From Bog-159 sp963707465 (GTDB lineage Bacteria; Acidobacteriota; Terriglobia; Bryobacterales; Bryobacteraceae): 64,000 nucleotides of DNA. A program made the position numbers and the translations under genes. Positions within the stretch are counted from its first letter, which is position 1. Each line of letters begins with the position of its first letter. Below, in pieces: positions 44,390 through 52,862 of this stretch. Under the pieces are notes generated by a model. That model had not been told where the DNA came from. It saw only the letters and a program-made list of their open reading frames with translations, and searched no databases. The stretch lies in the NCBI GenBank assembly GCA_963707465.1, contig CAVPQK010000024.1, forward strand, positions 930,001-994,000. Reading direction: 5' to 3'.

Positions 44390-46504
44390 ATGCATACCAA
44401 TCGGTTAATCGACGAAAAGAGCCCCTATCTGCTGCAGCACGCCCGAAACCCCGTGGATTGGTATCCCTGGGGACCGGAGGCCTTCGAAAAGGCGCGGCGG
44501 GAGGACAAGCCGATCTTTCTTTCCATCGGCTACTCGACCTGTCACTGGTGCCACGTGATGGAACGCGAATCGTTCGAGAACGATGCCATCGCCGCGCTCA
44601 TGAACCAGCATTTCGTTTGCATCAAAGTGGACCGCGAAGAGCGTCCCGACGTGGATCGCATTTACATGGCGTTCGTGCAAGCCACCACGGGCGGCGGAGG
44701 TTGGCCGATGTCCGTCTGGCTCACTCCGGAGTTGAAGCCTTTTTACGGCGGTACGTATTTTCCGCCCGAGCAGCGTTATGGGCATCCCGGATTTCCGATG
44801 GTATTGGAGCGCGTGACGGAGGCCTGGCGGCAGGACCGCGCGCGCATCGAGGAATCCAGCCGCCAGGCCATCGCGCAGCTGACCCAGCAGTCCGCCGTGG
44901 CGGCCGGGACCGGTTCCGCGCTGCGCCCCGATAAAGACACGCTGGATGCCGGCTTCTACGTCTTCCGGCGCAGCTTCGATACGCGCTATGCGGGCTTCGG
45001 GGAAGCGCCCAAGTTTCCGCGGCCGGTCGCGCTGAATTATCTGTTGCGTTATTATGCCCGCGCCAAAAGCCAGGAAGCGCTCGATATGGTGGCCGCGACA
45101 CTGCGCGAGATGGCCAAGGGAGGCATGTACGATCAGCTTGGGGGCGGCTTCCATCGCTACTCGGTGGACGCGCGCTGGTTCGTTCCGCACTTTGAAAAGA
45201 TGCTCTACGACCAGGCGCAATTGGCCGTTTCTTACGTGGAGGCATTCCAAATCTCGGGCGAGGCGGCTTACGGCCAAACCGCGCGCGGCATTCTGGATTA
45301 CGTGCTGCGCGACATGCGCGACCCGGATGGCGGTTTCTACTCCGCCGAGGACGCCGACAGCGTAATCGATCGCGCGCATCCCGAGGAGAAAGGCGAAGGC
45401 GCATTTTACGTCTGGACGCAGGCCGAAATCGAAGCGGTGGCCGGGCAGCCCGCGGCCGACTGGTTCTGCTACCGCTTTGGCGTGGAGCGGGAAGGGAACG
45501 TGCACAGCGATCCGCACCAGGAGTTCACGGGCAAGAATATCCTGTACCAGGCGCACTCGATCGAGGAGACGGCGCGGCAGTTCGGCCGTCCGGCGGAGGA
45601 AGTTGAGGCCGCCATTCTGCTAGCCGCGGACAAGCTGCTGGGAATTCGCGGCGCGCGGGTTCGCCCGCACCTCGACGACAAAGTATTGACCGCCTGGAAC
45701 GGGCTCATGATTTCCGCGTTTGCCAAAGCGGGAGCGGTGCTGGCGGAGCCGCGTTACACGGATGCCGCGCGGGGCGCGGCGGATTTTCTCGCGCGCCGCA
45801 TGTACGACGCCCAAACCGGCCTTTTGCTTCGGCGATACCGCCAGGGCGAAGCCGCCATCCCCGGTTTCCTGGACGACTACGCATTCTTTACGCAGGCGCT
45901 GCTGGATCTCTACGAGACAGGCTTTGCATGGCGGGATCTGGAACTGGCTATCCGCCTGACGGACAAGCTGATGGAATTGTTCGAAGACAGCGGGCACGGC
46001 GCGTTCTATAGCACCGCGGCGGGCGATCCCGCGCTGGTGATGCGCGTTAAGGACGACTACGATGGCGCGGAGCCTTCCGGCAACTCCATCGCGGTGCTGA
46101 ACCTGCTGCGCCTTGCGCAGATGACCGGCCGCCAGGATTTTCGCGCGTCCGCAGCGCACGCGCTGGAGGCATTCGGCCCGCGCATGGTGGCCGCGCCCGT
46201 GGGCGTGCCGCAGATGCTGGTGGCTTACGAATTCAGCCTGGCTAAGCCGAAGCAGGTGGTTCTGGTGGGCGAACGCGACCAGCCGGATACACGCCGCTTG
46301 CTGGCCGCGCTCGACTCCCGCTTCATGCCCCATGTCGTCGTGCTGCTGGTGAATGCCGAGTCGCGGAAGGCGCTCGAGACCTACGCTCCAGCCGTGGCGG
46401 AGATGACGGCCATCGGCGGACAGGCGACCGCCTACGTCTGCGAAGACTATGCTTGCCAGTTGCCCACCGCGGACGTGGAAACGTTCGCCCGGTTGTTACA
46501 ATAG
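44390..46504 (+). CDS. DUF255 thioredoxin-fold protein (YyaL/SPATA20-like)
   Basis: 704 residues from ATG 44390. The N-terminal domain has the DUF255 signature: NRLIDEKSPYLLQHARNPVDWYPWG, IFLSIGYSTCHWCHVMERESFEN (redox-like CHWC motif) and VDREERPDVDRIYM. A long six-hairpin glycosidase-like region follows (about 170-560), with DQLGGGFHRYSVDARWFVPHFEKMLYDQAQL. Function is not known for certain; the family spans bacteria to mammals. It is followed 28 bp later by tpx, consistent with a redox theme. Confidence 0.93.
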   Translation: MHTNRLIDEKSPYLLQHARNPVDWYPWGPEAFEKARREDKPIFLSIGYSTCHWCHVMERESFENDAIAALMNQHFVCIKVDREERPDVDRIYMAFVQATTGGGGWPMSVWLTPELKPFYGGTYFPPEQRYGHPGFPMVLERVTEAWRQDRARIEESSRQAIAQLTQQSAVAAGTGSALRPDKDTLDAGFYVFRRSFDTRYAGFGEAPKFPRPVALNYLLRYYARAKSQEALDMVAATLREMAKGGMYDQLGGGFHRYSVDARWFVPHFEKMLYDQAQLAVSYVEAFQISGEAAYGQTARGILDYVLRDMRDPDGGFYSAEDADSVIDRAHPEEKGEGAFYVWTQAEIEAVAGQPAADWFCYRFGVEREGNVHSDPHQEFTGKNILYQAHSIEETARQFGRPAEEVEAAILLAADKLLGIRGARVRPHLDDKVLTAWNGLMISAFAKAGAVLAEPRYTDAARGAADFLARRMYDAQTGLLLRRYRQGEAAIPGFLDDYAFFTQALLDLYETGFAWRDLELAIRLTDKLMELFEDSGHGAFYSTAAGDPALVMRVKDDYDGAEPSGNSIAVLNLLRLAQMTGRQDFRASAAHALEAFGPRMVAAPVGVPQMLVAYEFSLAKPKQVVLVGERDQPDTRRLLAALDSRFMPHVVVLLVNAESRKALETYAPAVAEMTAIGGQATAYVCEDYACQLPTADVETFARLLQ

Positions 46505-46532
46505 GTCATCACCAAAAACAGCAGGAGGCAAA

Positions 46533-47042
46533 ATGGAACGACCAGGAGCAACGACGATGCGCGGCGATCCCAAGACGCTGATCGGTCCGGAACTGAAGCC
46601 GGGCGACCCGGCGCCCGATTTCGATGTGGTGGACAGCAGTTTGCGGCCGGTCTCGCTGACCAGCACCGGAAGCCAGGTGCGCATCTTCAGCGTAATTCCA
46701 TCGCTGGACACGCCGGTGTGCGACGCGCAGACCAAGCGGTTCAACGAAGAGGCCGCCAAGATGCCCAATGTGGATATCTTTACGGTAAGCATGGATCTGC
46801 CGTTCGCGCAGAAGCGCTGGTGCGGCGCTTTTGGAGTCGACAAAGTCAAAATGCTTTCAGACCACAAAGACGGATCGTTCGGCAGTCACTATGGCACGCT
46901 CATCAAGGAATTGCGCATTGAAAGCCGCGCCATCTTCGTGGTGGGCAAAGACAACACCATCAAACACGCCGAGTATGTGAAGGAAGTCGCGGATTTCCCG
47001 AACTACGAAACGGCGCTGGCGGCGGCGCGCGCGGCATCGTAG
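46533..47042 (+). CDS. tpx: Thiol peroxidase (Tpx-type peroxiredoxin)
   Basis: 169 residues; AGGAGG at 46523-46528 fixes the start. Atypical 2-Cys peroxiredoxin: PAPDFDVVDSSLRPVSLTS, the peroxidatic Cys in SVIPSLDTPVCDAQTKRFNEEA and the resolving Cys in KRWCGAFG, about 35 residues later. It reduces H2O2 and alkyl hydroperoxides with thioredoxin. Sits behind the DUF255 protein, probably cotranscribed. Confidence 0.96.
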   Translation: MERPGATTMRGDPKTLIGPELKPGDPAPDFDVVDSSLRPVSLTSTGSQVRIFSVIPSLDTPVCDAQTKRFNEEAAKMPNVDIFTVSMDLPFAQKRWCGAFGVDKVKMLSDHKDGSFGSHYGTLIKELRIESRAIFVVGKDNTIKHAEYVKEVADFPNYETALAAARAAS

Positions 47043-47051
47043 CATGTCTGG

Positions 47052-47073
47052 GAGCCGCGACCGTCAGGCAGCG
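47052..47073. repeat. GAGCCGCGACCGT repeat, intergenic copy
   Basis: GAGCCGCGACCGTCAGGCAG, 9 bp after the tpx stop. Related copies at 19494-19520, 52773-52796 and 60403-60430. Confidence 0.7.
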
Positions 47074-47165
47074 GCGCGTTGTGAGTTGAGGCCACACTGA
47101 ACACGGATTCCCCAACCCCGGTCCTCGCCGAACGAGTCCTGGCTCGGGCGGTAGAAAGCCCGCTG

Positions 47166-48452
47166 GTGCGCGGCGGTCTGACCATCGGGGCGGGCATCAT
47201 CACGGGCAACCTGACCGGCTTCGTGCGCGTGGCCCTGACGGCGTACTTGCTGGGCACGCACTCGCAGGCGGATTCGCTGGCCGTGGCCTTGGGACCGCTG
47301 GATGCGCTGAATTCGGTGCTGATCAACACCATGGTATTCGCCTTCGTGCCCATGCTCACTGCGCGGCAGGGCGCCGATCGCACCGCGTTGTTTTTGAAGC
47401 TGAGCCAGTGGTTCGCCTGGCTATTCTCGCTTTTGACGCTGGCCATCGTGGTGACCGCGCCATGGCTGATCGCGGTGCTCGCGCCCGGGCTCGACCCGCG
47501 GTACTATCACACCTCAGTCGCGATCTTGCGCATTGCGGCGTTCTCGATCATGGCGGCCGGGTCGGCGGCTATCAACTGCGCCCTGTTATATACGGACCGC
47601 CGATTCGCTCCTTTCGCGTTTTATCAGGCTTGCCTCAACGTGTTCATCGTCGCCGGCGCTCTCAGTTTGTGGCGCGTGCTGGGGGTCTATGGGTTCGCCA
47701 TCGGCTACACGGTGGGTGCTTGGACGCAGTTCGCGGTCGTCCACTTCTACGCGCGCGCGGGCCTGGATACACACAATCTGCCGCCCTTGAAAGTGCATTG
47801 GCGCGAGATTCTGGGCAGGCCCCTGGCGGTCTCGCTGTATGCCGCCAGCCTGGCGCTGAACATCGTCTTCACGCGCGCGTGGGCGACCCATATCGGGCCG
47901 GGCATGGCGGCCGCGCTGGACTATTGCATGCGCGGCGTGGGCGTGCCGCTGGCGTTCCTGGTCAGTCCGATTTCCAATTCGCTACTGCCCGAGATCGCCC
48001 GGCTGCGCAGCCAAATGCGGCTGCGCGAAGCCTTTCGCCTGATCGACAGGACGCTGGGCGTGGCGGCGCTGGCGGCCGTGGCGGCGTGCGGGGTCGCGGT
48101 GGCTCTGCGCCAGCCGGCGATCGCGATCCTGTTTCAACGCGGCAACTTCACGGCGGAATCCACCCGCCTGGTGTCGACCGTTTTTCTGGGCCTAGCGCCC
48201 AGCCTGATCGGCTGGAGCCTGCTGGAGCTGACCGGACGCGCGCTGTTCGCGCTGGACCGCCCCGCGCTGGCGCTGGGCGCCTCGTTTCTGCCGGTGCTGG
48301 TGAACGTGGCACTCACGCTGTGGCTGCATTCGCTGCAGCCGCAGTGGATCGGATTGGGCGCGTCGGCGGGATTCATGGCGGGATTCCTGGCGTTGATCGC
48401 CGCGGCGCACGCCAGCCGGAAGCGGTGGATGGCGGCGAATCTTGGGTTGTGA
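47166..48452 (+). CDS. MurJ-like lipid flippase (MVF family)
   Basis: 428 residues from GTG 47166; the reading frame stays open upstream to a CTG at 47097, which could be the real beginning. About twelve hydrophobic helices; motifs typical of MurJ/MviN such as RVALTAYLLGTHSQADSLAVAL, PEIARLRSQMRLREAF, AIAILFQRGNFTAESTRLVS and ALFALDRPALALG. MurJ flips lipid II across the inner membrane. At 428 residues it is somewhat short of the usual 500, so a second, non-essential paralogue is also possible. Confidence 0.85.
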   Translation: MRGGLTIGAGIITGNLTGFVRVALTAYLLGTHSQADSLAVALGPLDALNSVLINTMVFAFVPMLTARQGADRTALFLKLSQWFAWLFSLLTLAIVVTAPWLIAVLAPGLDPRYYHTSVAILRIAAFSIMAAGSAAINCALLYTDRRFAPFAFYQACLNVFIVAGALSLWRVLGVYGFAIGYTVGAWTQFAVVHFYARAGLDTHNLPPLKVHWREILGRPLAVSLYAASLALNIVFTRAWATHIGPGMAAALDYCMRGVGVPLAFLVSPISNSLLPEIARLRSQMRLREAFRLIDRTLGVAALAAVAACGVAVALRQPAIAILFQRGNFTAESTRLVSTVFLGLAPSLIGWSLLELTGRALFALDRPALALGASFLPVLVNVALTLWLHSLQPQWIGLGASAGFMAGFLALIAAAHASRKRWMAANLGL

Positions 48453-48541
48453 TACTAGAAGAGAATTCGCGAACTAGCTGGGCGGCAAGTCAAGCTACGT
48501 TGATGGGTTCGTCGATGCCATGATCGACATCGGTCTATACG

Positions 48542-49024
48542 ATGAATAAAACCGCAAAGAATATTGCCTACTACATGACGTTGCCGTACACTATCGTGCT
48601 GCGCCGCGATGGGGACAACGATGTTGTCGCACGGGTTGAGGAACTGCCCGGCTGTGTGGGACACGGGAGCGACGAGGCGGAGGCAATCGAGGAACTAAGA
48701 GGAATGCAGAGGCTCTGGCTCGAAGACTGTGTCGCGAGCGGTCACACCGTTCCCTTACCCGCGTCTGAATCCGAATTGCCCAGTGGGAAATGGGTGCAAC
48801 GCGTTCCCAGAAGCCTGCACAGGCGGTTAGCCGAAATGGCCAAGCGCGAGAGCGTTAGTTTGAATCAGATGGTCACATCGCTCCTCGCGCAAGCCGCGGG
48901 CGGAGACCAGTGGGAAAGGCCTGCGGGATCCCAGCGATACGGCGGCTCGCTCGGGAGGATGCGCCAACCCGCTTGCACGGACTCAGCCGGAAAAAAGCGG
49001 AGCACGGGCGATAGAGGCGGGTAG
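48542..49024 (+). CDS. HicB-family protein (orphan antitoxin-like)
   Basis: 160 residues. N-terminal HicB fold (YTIVLRRDGDNDVVARVEELPGCVGHGSDEAEAIEEL), then a ribbon-helix-helix-like end (VPRSLHRRLAEMAKRESVSLNQMVTSLLAQAA) used for DNA binding. HicB normally neutralises the HicA toxin, but no HicA-like gene is adjacent: the 89 bp upstream hold nothing. The last 45 residues are Arg/Gly-rich with no family match. Probably autoregulatory or orphan. Confidence 0.75.
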   Translation: MNKTAKNIAYYMTLPYTIVLRRDGDNDVVARVEELPGCVGHGSDEAEAIEELRGMQRLWLEDCVASGHTVPLPASESELPSGKWVQRVPRSLHRRLAEMAKRESVSLNQMVTSLLAQAAGGDQWERPAGSQRYGGSLGRMRQPACTDSAGKKRSTGDRGG

Positions 49025-49031
49025 TGGCAAG

Positions 49032-49895
49032 CTATTCCACCGGCCCTTTGCCCAGCCGTTCATACTCCGCATTGAACTCACAACCGAGCAGCGCGATGGC
49101 GGCCACCAGGTACATCCATACCAACAACGCGATGCTGGCGCCGATACTGCCGTACATCACGTTGTAGCGCGCCACGTGCCGCACGTACCAGCCAAAGCCG
49201 TTGGTAGCCAGCATCCAAAGCACCGCGGCCAACGCCGCGCCAGGGAACAGCGCGGGGAAGCGCTGTTTGCGATTCGGTCCGAAGTAATAGAGCAGCATGG
49301 TGACCAGGATCGTGGTGGCAAAAGCGACCCCGTAACGGGCCAGGCGGCTCAGCAGTTCCCAGGCCCAGGCCCAGGGATTCCACAAGGGGTCCACTTTGAT
49401 CCAGCCCAGCACGACATTCTCCACCTGAGTGCCGAACAGCAGCAGTGCGGAAGCCGCCACCAGAGGTAGCGCGGACACCAGGACCAGCGAAGCCGCTACG
49501 CCCGTGTTTTGCCAGAAATTGCGGCTACGCGGAACGCGGTAGGCCGCCTGAAAGCCTTCCATGAGGCTCTTGAAGACGCTCGAAGCGGCCCACAGCGAAA
49601 CCAGCGCGGCCACTCCCAGCACCAGCCACGGTCGCGTGCCGCGGGCTTGAAACTGGCGCATGACGAGGTCTTCGGTTCCGGGCGGGACCACCTGGGCCAG
49701 GAAGCCTTGGATAGTGTCGTGCACGAATTCGGCGCGGGTTTGAAGCAGGATGGCGGCCGCGGACGTCAGTACCGGGAAAAAAGACAGCAACGCCGAGTAG
49801 GCTGCGCCCTTCGCTATGCTGAAGCAGTTATCGTCAGCCGCCGCGACAATGCTGCGCTGCAGGAGATACGGGAGCGTCTTCCATGTGGGGGGCAC
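49032..49895 (-). CDS. YihY/BrkB-family membrane protein
   Basis: 287 residues; GTG start 6 nt after a TATACT box. Six hydrophobic helices and the family motif AKGAAYSALLSFFPVLTSAAAI, LWAASSVFKSLMEGFQAAYRV, NRKQRFPALFPGAALAAVLW and YGSIGASIALLVWMY. Once described as ribonuclease BN, the family is now regarded as inner-membrane proteins of uncertain role, perhaps transport. Confidence 0.9.
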   Translation of the reverse strand: MPPTWKTLPYLLQRSIVAAADDNCFSIAKGAAYSALLSFFPVLTSAAAILLQTRAEFVHDTIQGFLAQVVPPGTEDLVMRQFQARGTRPWLVLGVAALVSLWAASSVFKSLMEGFQAAYRVPRSRNFWQNTGVAASLVLVSALPLVAASALLLFGTQVENVVLGWIKVDPLWNPWAWAWELLSRLARYGVAFATTILVTMLLYYFGPNRKQRFPALFPGAALAAVLWMLATNGFGWYVRHVARYNVMYGSIGASIALLVWMYLVAAIALLGCEFNAEYERLGKGPVE

Positions 49896-49901
49896 AGAGC
49901 C

Positions 49902-49907
49902 AGTATA
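49902..49907 (-). promoter_or_regulatory. -10-like box TATACT before YihY gene
   Basis: Reads TATACT on the minus strand, 6 nt before the GTG 49895. Confidence 0.5.
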
Positions 49908-50024
49908 ACGGTGTGCTCAATCTCAGGGGCCGGCTTGACACACCAGGAAGCGCGTGCCGACTGACTGACAGCGCGCCGCGGGCCGCAACCGGCTCCTTCC
50001 GGGGTGGAAAGCCGAACCTACTGC

Positions 50025-50393
50025 CTACTTGGCTGCTTGAGCCTTTCGGTATGCCGCCCAACGCTTCTTAGTGGCGGCTATTATACGAGCCCGGCCGGCC
50101 GCGCTGATGACGCGCTTTTGCGGCGTGGGCGCCGCGCTCTTGGTTCCGTGCTCAGCCTTATAAGCGGCCCACCTCTTCTTTTGGGCCAGCGCGATGCGCC
50201 GGCGGGCGGACGCACTCATGCTGCGCTTTTTGGGCGCGGCGGCGGCCGGAGCCGGAGCCGACGCGGAGGCTGGATGCCCTCCAATCTGACTGCGGAGCTC
50301 CGCTATCTTCTGCTGAAGCTGGTCCCGTTTGTGCTGGAAACCGATCAAAGCGGCTTCGAGCAGTTCTGTGTCTTGCATAGGTGATGTTGGCAT
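50025..50393 (-). CDS. Basic repeat protein, possibly DNA-binding
   Basis: 122 residues from ATG 50393, which lies 7 nt after a TATAAT; a GTG 18 bases upstream would overlap that box. Residues 1-33 form a helical Leu/Gln coiled-coil segment, then an Ala/Pro linker. Two related units of about 22 residues follow: SMSASARRRIALAQKKRWAA and VISAAGRARIIAATKKRWAA, joined by a Lys/Thr/Pro linker. The basic helices with conserved RWA suggest nucleic-acid binding, as in histone-like proteins; I do not recognise a named family. Confidence 0.6.
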   Translation of the reverse strand: MPTSPMQDTELLEAALIGFQHKRDQLQQKIAELRSQIGGHPASASAPAPAAAAPKKRSMSASARRRIALAQKKRWAAYKAEHGTKSAAPTPQKRVISAAGRARIIAATKKRWAAYRKAQAAK

Positions 50394-50400
50394 CAGCTTG

Positions 50401-50406
50401 ATTATA
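50401..50406 (-). promoter_or_regulatory. -10 box TATAAT before basic repeat protein
   Basis: TATAAT on the minus strand, 7 nt before ATG 50393. Confidence 0.6.
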
Positions 50407-50485
50407 TCCACACTTATCCGGCGTTGTCTAAGACTTTCCGGTGACTCCGTGCGTTATTTACCGGTTTGGATTGGCTCGAAGGCGA

Positions 50486-50491
50486 TACAAT
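50486..50491 (+). promoter_or_regulatory. -10-like box TACAAT before amidohydrolase gene
   Basis: TACAAT, 6 nt before GTG 50498. Confidence 0.5.
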
Positions 50492-50497
50492 ACGAAG

Positions 50498-51424
50498 GTG
50501 GACCGCAGAAGGTTTCTGGGTATGGTAGCCCCCGTTGCCATTCGAGACAGGCTGGCGGGAGCGGTATCTATCCCGATCATCGATACTCATATTCATCTCT
50601 TCGATACGGCCCGTCCGGAGGGCGTGCCATGGCCGGACAGGAATGACGCCGTACTGTACAAGCCGGCCTTACCCGGGAGGTATCGCAAGGTTACTCAAGG
50701 GCTCGGCATTGTGGGCGCTATCGAGATTGAATGCAGCCCCCGGCTGGAGGACAATCAGTGGGTCTTGGACGCGGCGGCCAAAGACCCGATTATAGTCGGC
50801 ACGATTGGAGACCTGGAACCCGGCCACACCCAGTTCCGCGCTCAGTTGGAACGCTTCGCGCGGAACCCGCTGTTCCGAGGTATCCGGTACGGCAACCTAT
50901 GGGGCCGGGATTTGGGCACGGAACTCGAGAAGCCGGAATTTATAGCCGGACTCAAAGCCCTGGCCGAGGGCGGCTTAGTGCTAGATACCGCCAATCCGAC
51001 CGCCGCGCTCATGGCGGACGTGGCGCGGCTGACCGATCGTGTTCCCAACCTACGCGTCGTCTTGGATCATCTACCGCAGCTCGATCCTTCTACAGCCAAT
51101 CTTGGGGAGCTTGGCAAGCGTCCGCAGATCTATGTCAAGGTCTCCGGAGTGTTGCGGCGGGTGTCGGGCCGGGTGCCTTTGGATACCAACTTCTACAGGA
51201 ACAGACTCGACGAGATCTGGAATATCTTCGGCCCCGACAGGCTGATTTATGGCAGTGACTGGCCGAACAGCGATTCTTTAGGGACCTATCCGCAGGTTCT
51301 GAAGATCGTCGAGGAGTACTTTCACGCCAAGGGGACCGCGGCTGCCGAGCGATATTTCTGGAAGAATTCGATCGCGGCTTATGGCTGGATCAAGCGGGAC
51401 GCCCAACAGCCTGGGCCGGCCTGA
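50498..51424 (+). CDS. Amidohydrolase-2 family metal-dependent hydrolase
   Basis: 308 residues from GTG 50498 (start by the Tat-like VDRRRFLGMVAP and the TACAAT box 6 nt before). Metal-binding IDTHIHLFD opens the TIM barrel (about 29-37), with VLDHLPQL, YVKVSGV and LIYGSDWPN containing the His/Asp ligands. Similar to 2-pyrone-4,6-dicarboxylate lactonase and L-fuconolactonase. The twin-arginine-like start suggests export. Convergent with the DUF4159 paralogue. Confidence 0.85.
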   Translation: MDRRRFLGMVAPVAIRDRLAGAVSIPIIDTHIHLFDTARPEGVPWPDRNDAVLYKPALPGRYRKVTQGLGIVGAIEIECSPRLEDNQWVLDAAAKDPIIVGTIGDLEPGHTQFRAQLERFARNPLFRGIRYGNLWGRDLGTELEKPEFIAGLKALAEGGLVLDTANPTAALMADVARLTDRVPNLRVVLDHLPQLDPSTANLGELGKRPQIYVKVSGVLRRVSGRVPLDTNFYRNRLDEIWNIFGPDRLIYGSDWPNSDSLGTYPQVLKIVEEYFHAKGTAAAERYFWKNSIAAYGWIKRDAQQPGPA

Positions 51425-51556
51425 CCGGTCAGCGAGGCAGCGGCACAATCTTTGAGTCTACCTGAAACTTGCGGTAGTCACTCCAGGTGATTTCCTGATC
51501 CAGCGCAAGTTTTTTGAGTAGCGCAAGCCTTCCGGCGCCCCGGTCGCAAGCTCGCC

Positions 51557-52384
51557 CTAGTGGGTCAGATCGTAGACGAAGTAATCTACGGCGATGCGGT
51601 ACGCCAGCGACGCCCACCTCTCGTAGTAGCGGGCATCGTCGGACCATTCCCAGGCATCGCCCAGGTCCATATTGTGGCAGATGGCCACCATCACTCTACC
51701 CTTATCATCGTATATGGCGCGCCAACGGGGCTGGTAACCATCCTGCTCGTACGTTTTACCACTGTCGAAGTACTGCGCGCCCGGCACTTGAAACCGCTCA
51801 TCCAGATCGTAGACCGTGTGAAAGATCGCATCGTTATTAGGGATCTCCACGATCGACCGGTCCGGAAAGACCTTGCGCATGCTTTCGACGAAGACCTTCC
51901 ACTCTTTCGTGCCGTGGAAATCGTCCACCATCAGGAAGCCGCCACGCAGAAGAAACTCGCGCAACTGGCCGGCCTGATCGTCGGGCAGGCGCCAATGCCC
52001 CACTTCGACGGCGTATAGCGTGGGCCAGTTGTAGACCTCGCCGGATGCATCCAGGCTCACCACCTGCTCGACCGAGCGTGTTTCGATGCGGGTGAGCCGG
52101 CGAATCCCCGCCATGAGGTGCCGATCCGAGCGCGGATAGTCCATCGTCCAGTAACCTGGAAACGGCTTCCCGTCGGACAGGCGGAGGTCGACGAACGGAT
52201 ATCCATATATATCCGGATAGCGCAGGCGGGCGCGGGTCCACTCGGTCTTTTGGTTCCAATCCGTGGGGATGGGGAAATTCTCGTACTCGAGTGCGGGGTA
52301 CTCCTTAAAAGGCGCCTGTGCCCGTAGGAAGCCCCAGGCGGCTAATCCCAGGAAGCCCACGGCAAGGGCATTGCGGAGAGGCAT
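51557..52384 (-). CDS. DUF4159 domain protein, solitary paralogue
   Basis: 275 residues: N-terminal hydrophobic helix (about 5-22), then DUF4159. Segment-by-segment match to the 1058-1870 product: YPRSDRHLMAGIRRLTRIETRSVEQVV, LYAVEVGHWRLPDDQ, LRGGFLMVDDFHGTKEWKVFVESM, WRAIYDDKGRVMVAICHNMDLGDAWEW. No vWA, MoxR or peptidase gene is nearby, so it is a dispersed copy. The 132 bp between its stop and the amidohydrolase holds a short open stretch that could be the remnant of another gene. Confidence 0.85.
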   Translation of the reverse strand: MPLRNALAVGFLGLAAWGFLRAQAPFKEYPALEYENFPIPTDWNQKTEWTRARLRYPDIYGYPFVDLRLSDGKPFPGYWTMDYPRSDRHLMAGIRRLTRIETRSVEQVVSLDASGEVYNWPTLYAVEVGHWRLPDDQAGQLREFLLRGGFLMVDDFHGTKEWKVFVESMRKVFPDRSIVEIPNNDAIFHTVYDLDERFQVPGAQYFDSGKTYEQDGYQPRWRAIYDDKGRVMVAICHNMDLGDAWEWSDDARYYERWASLAYRIAVDYFVYDLTH

Positions 52385-52563
52385 AAGCGGCAGCGATTTG
52401 AGAATATCACAGCGTAAAGCGACGCGCAGGCGGGGTACGCCACGTCGGGATTTGAACGGTTACACGTTATCTTCGGTTAGCCTGCGCCGGTTAACCGATA
52501 TCTGACATGACTTCGTGGGCTGGTGCATTGTATGGTTGAACCTGATGGATGGGCGGAGGCCAC

Positions 52564-52770
52564 ATGCCGCACGCTGAGAAACTATGGTGCAGTGCTAAGA
52601 AACTATGGCGCAGTGAAGATGGACAGGACATTACCGAGTATGTTCTGTTTCTGGCTGTCATCTCGTTGATCACTGTAGCCCTGGTGACCGCGCCGATGAG
52701 CAGCGTCAACAAGATCTGGGTCTATGGGAACGCCGAATTGAGTTCGGCGGTGACCACGGCCGCTTCCTAG
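52564..52770 (+). CDS. Flp/Fap-type IVb pilin
   Basis: 68 residues from ATG 52564. The short basic leader, processing-type Glu-Tyr context (SEDGQDITEYVLFLAVISLIT) and a single hydrophobic helix are the signature of Flp pilins. Assembly genes (CpaA-F, TadA) are absent from the window, so it must be served by a distant locus. It follows the divergent DUF4159 gene. Confidence 0.8.
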   Translation: MPHAEKLWCSAKKLWRSEDGQDITEYVLFLAVISLITVALVTAPMSSVNKIWVYGNAELSSAVTTAAS

Positions 52771-52772
52771 CA

Positions 52773-52796
52773 ACCGCTTCCTGACGGTCGCGGCTC
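52773..52796. repeat. GAGCCGCGACCGT repeat, inverted copy
   Basis: ACCGCTTCCTGACGGTCGCGG...; the inverse of the element at 47052-47073. Lies directly after the pilin stop. Confidence 0.7.
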
Positions 52797-52850
52797 GGTA
52801 TCACAGCCGCCGGTACCGTGTGGGAGAACCTCGTCTTCCCGCAGCCGCGC

Positions 52851-52856
52851 TATATT
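52851..52856 (+). promoter_or_regulatory. -10-like box TATATT before 52863 gene
   Basis: TATATT, 6 nt before GTG 52863, inside the longer open frame; used here to choose the start. Confidence 0.45.
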
Positions 52857-52862
52857 CGTGTG

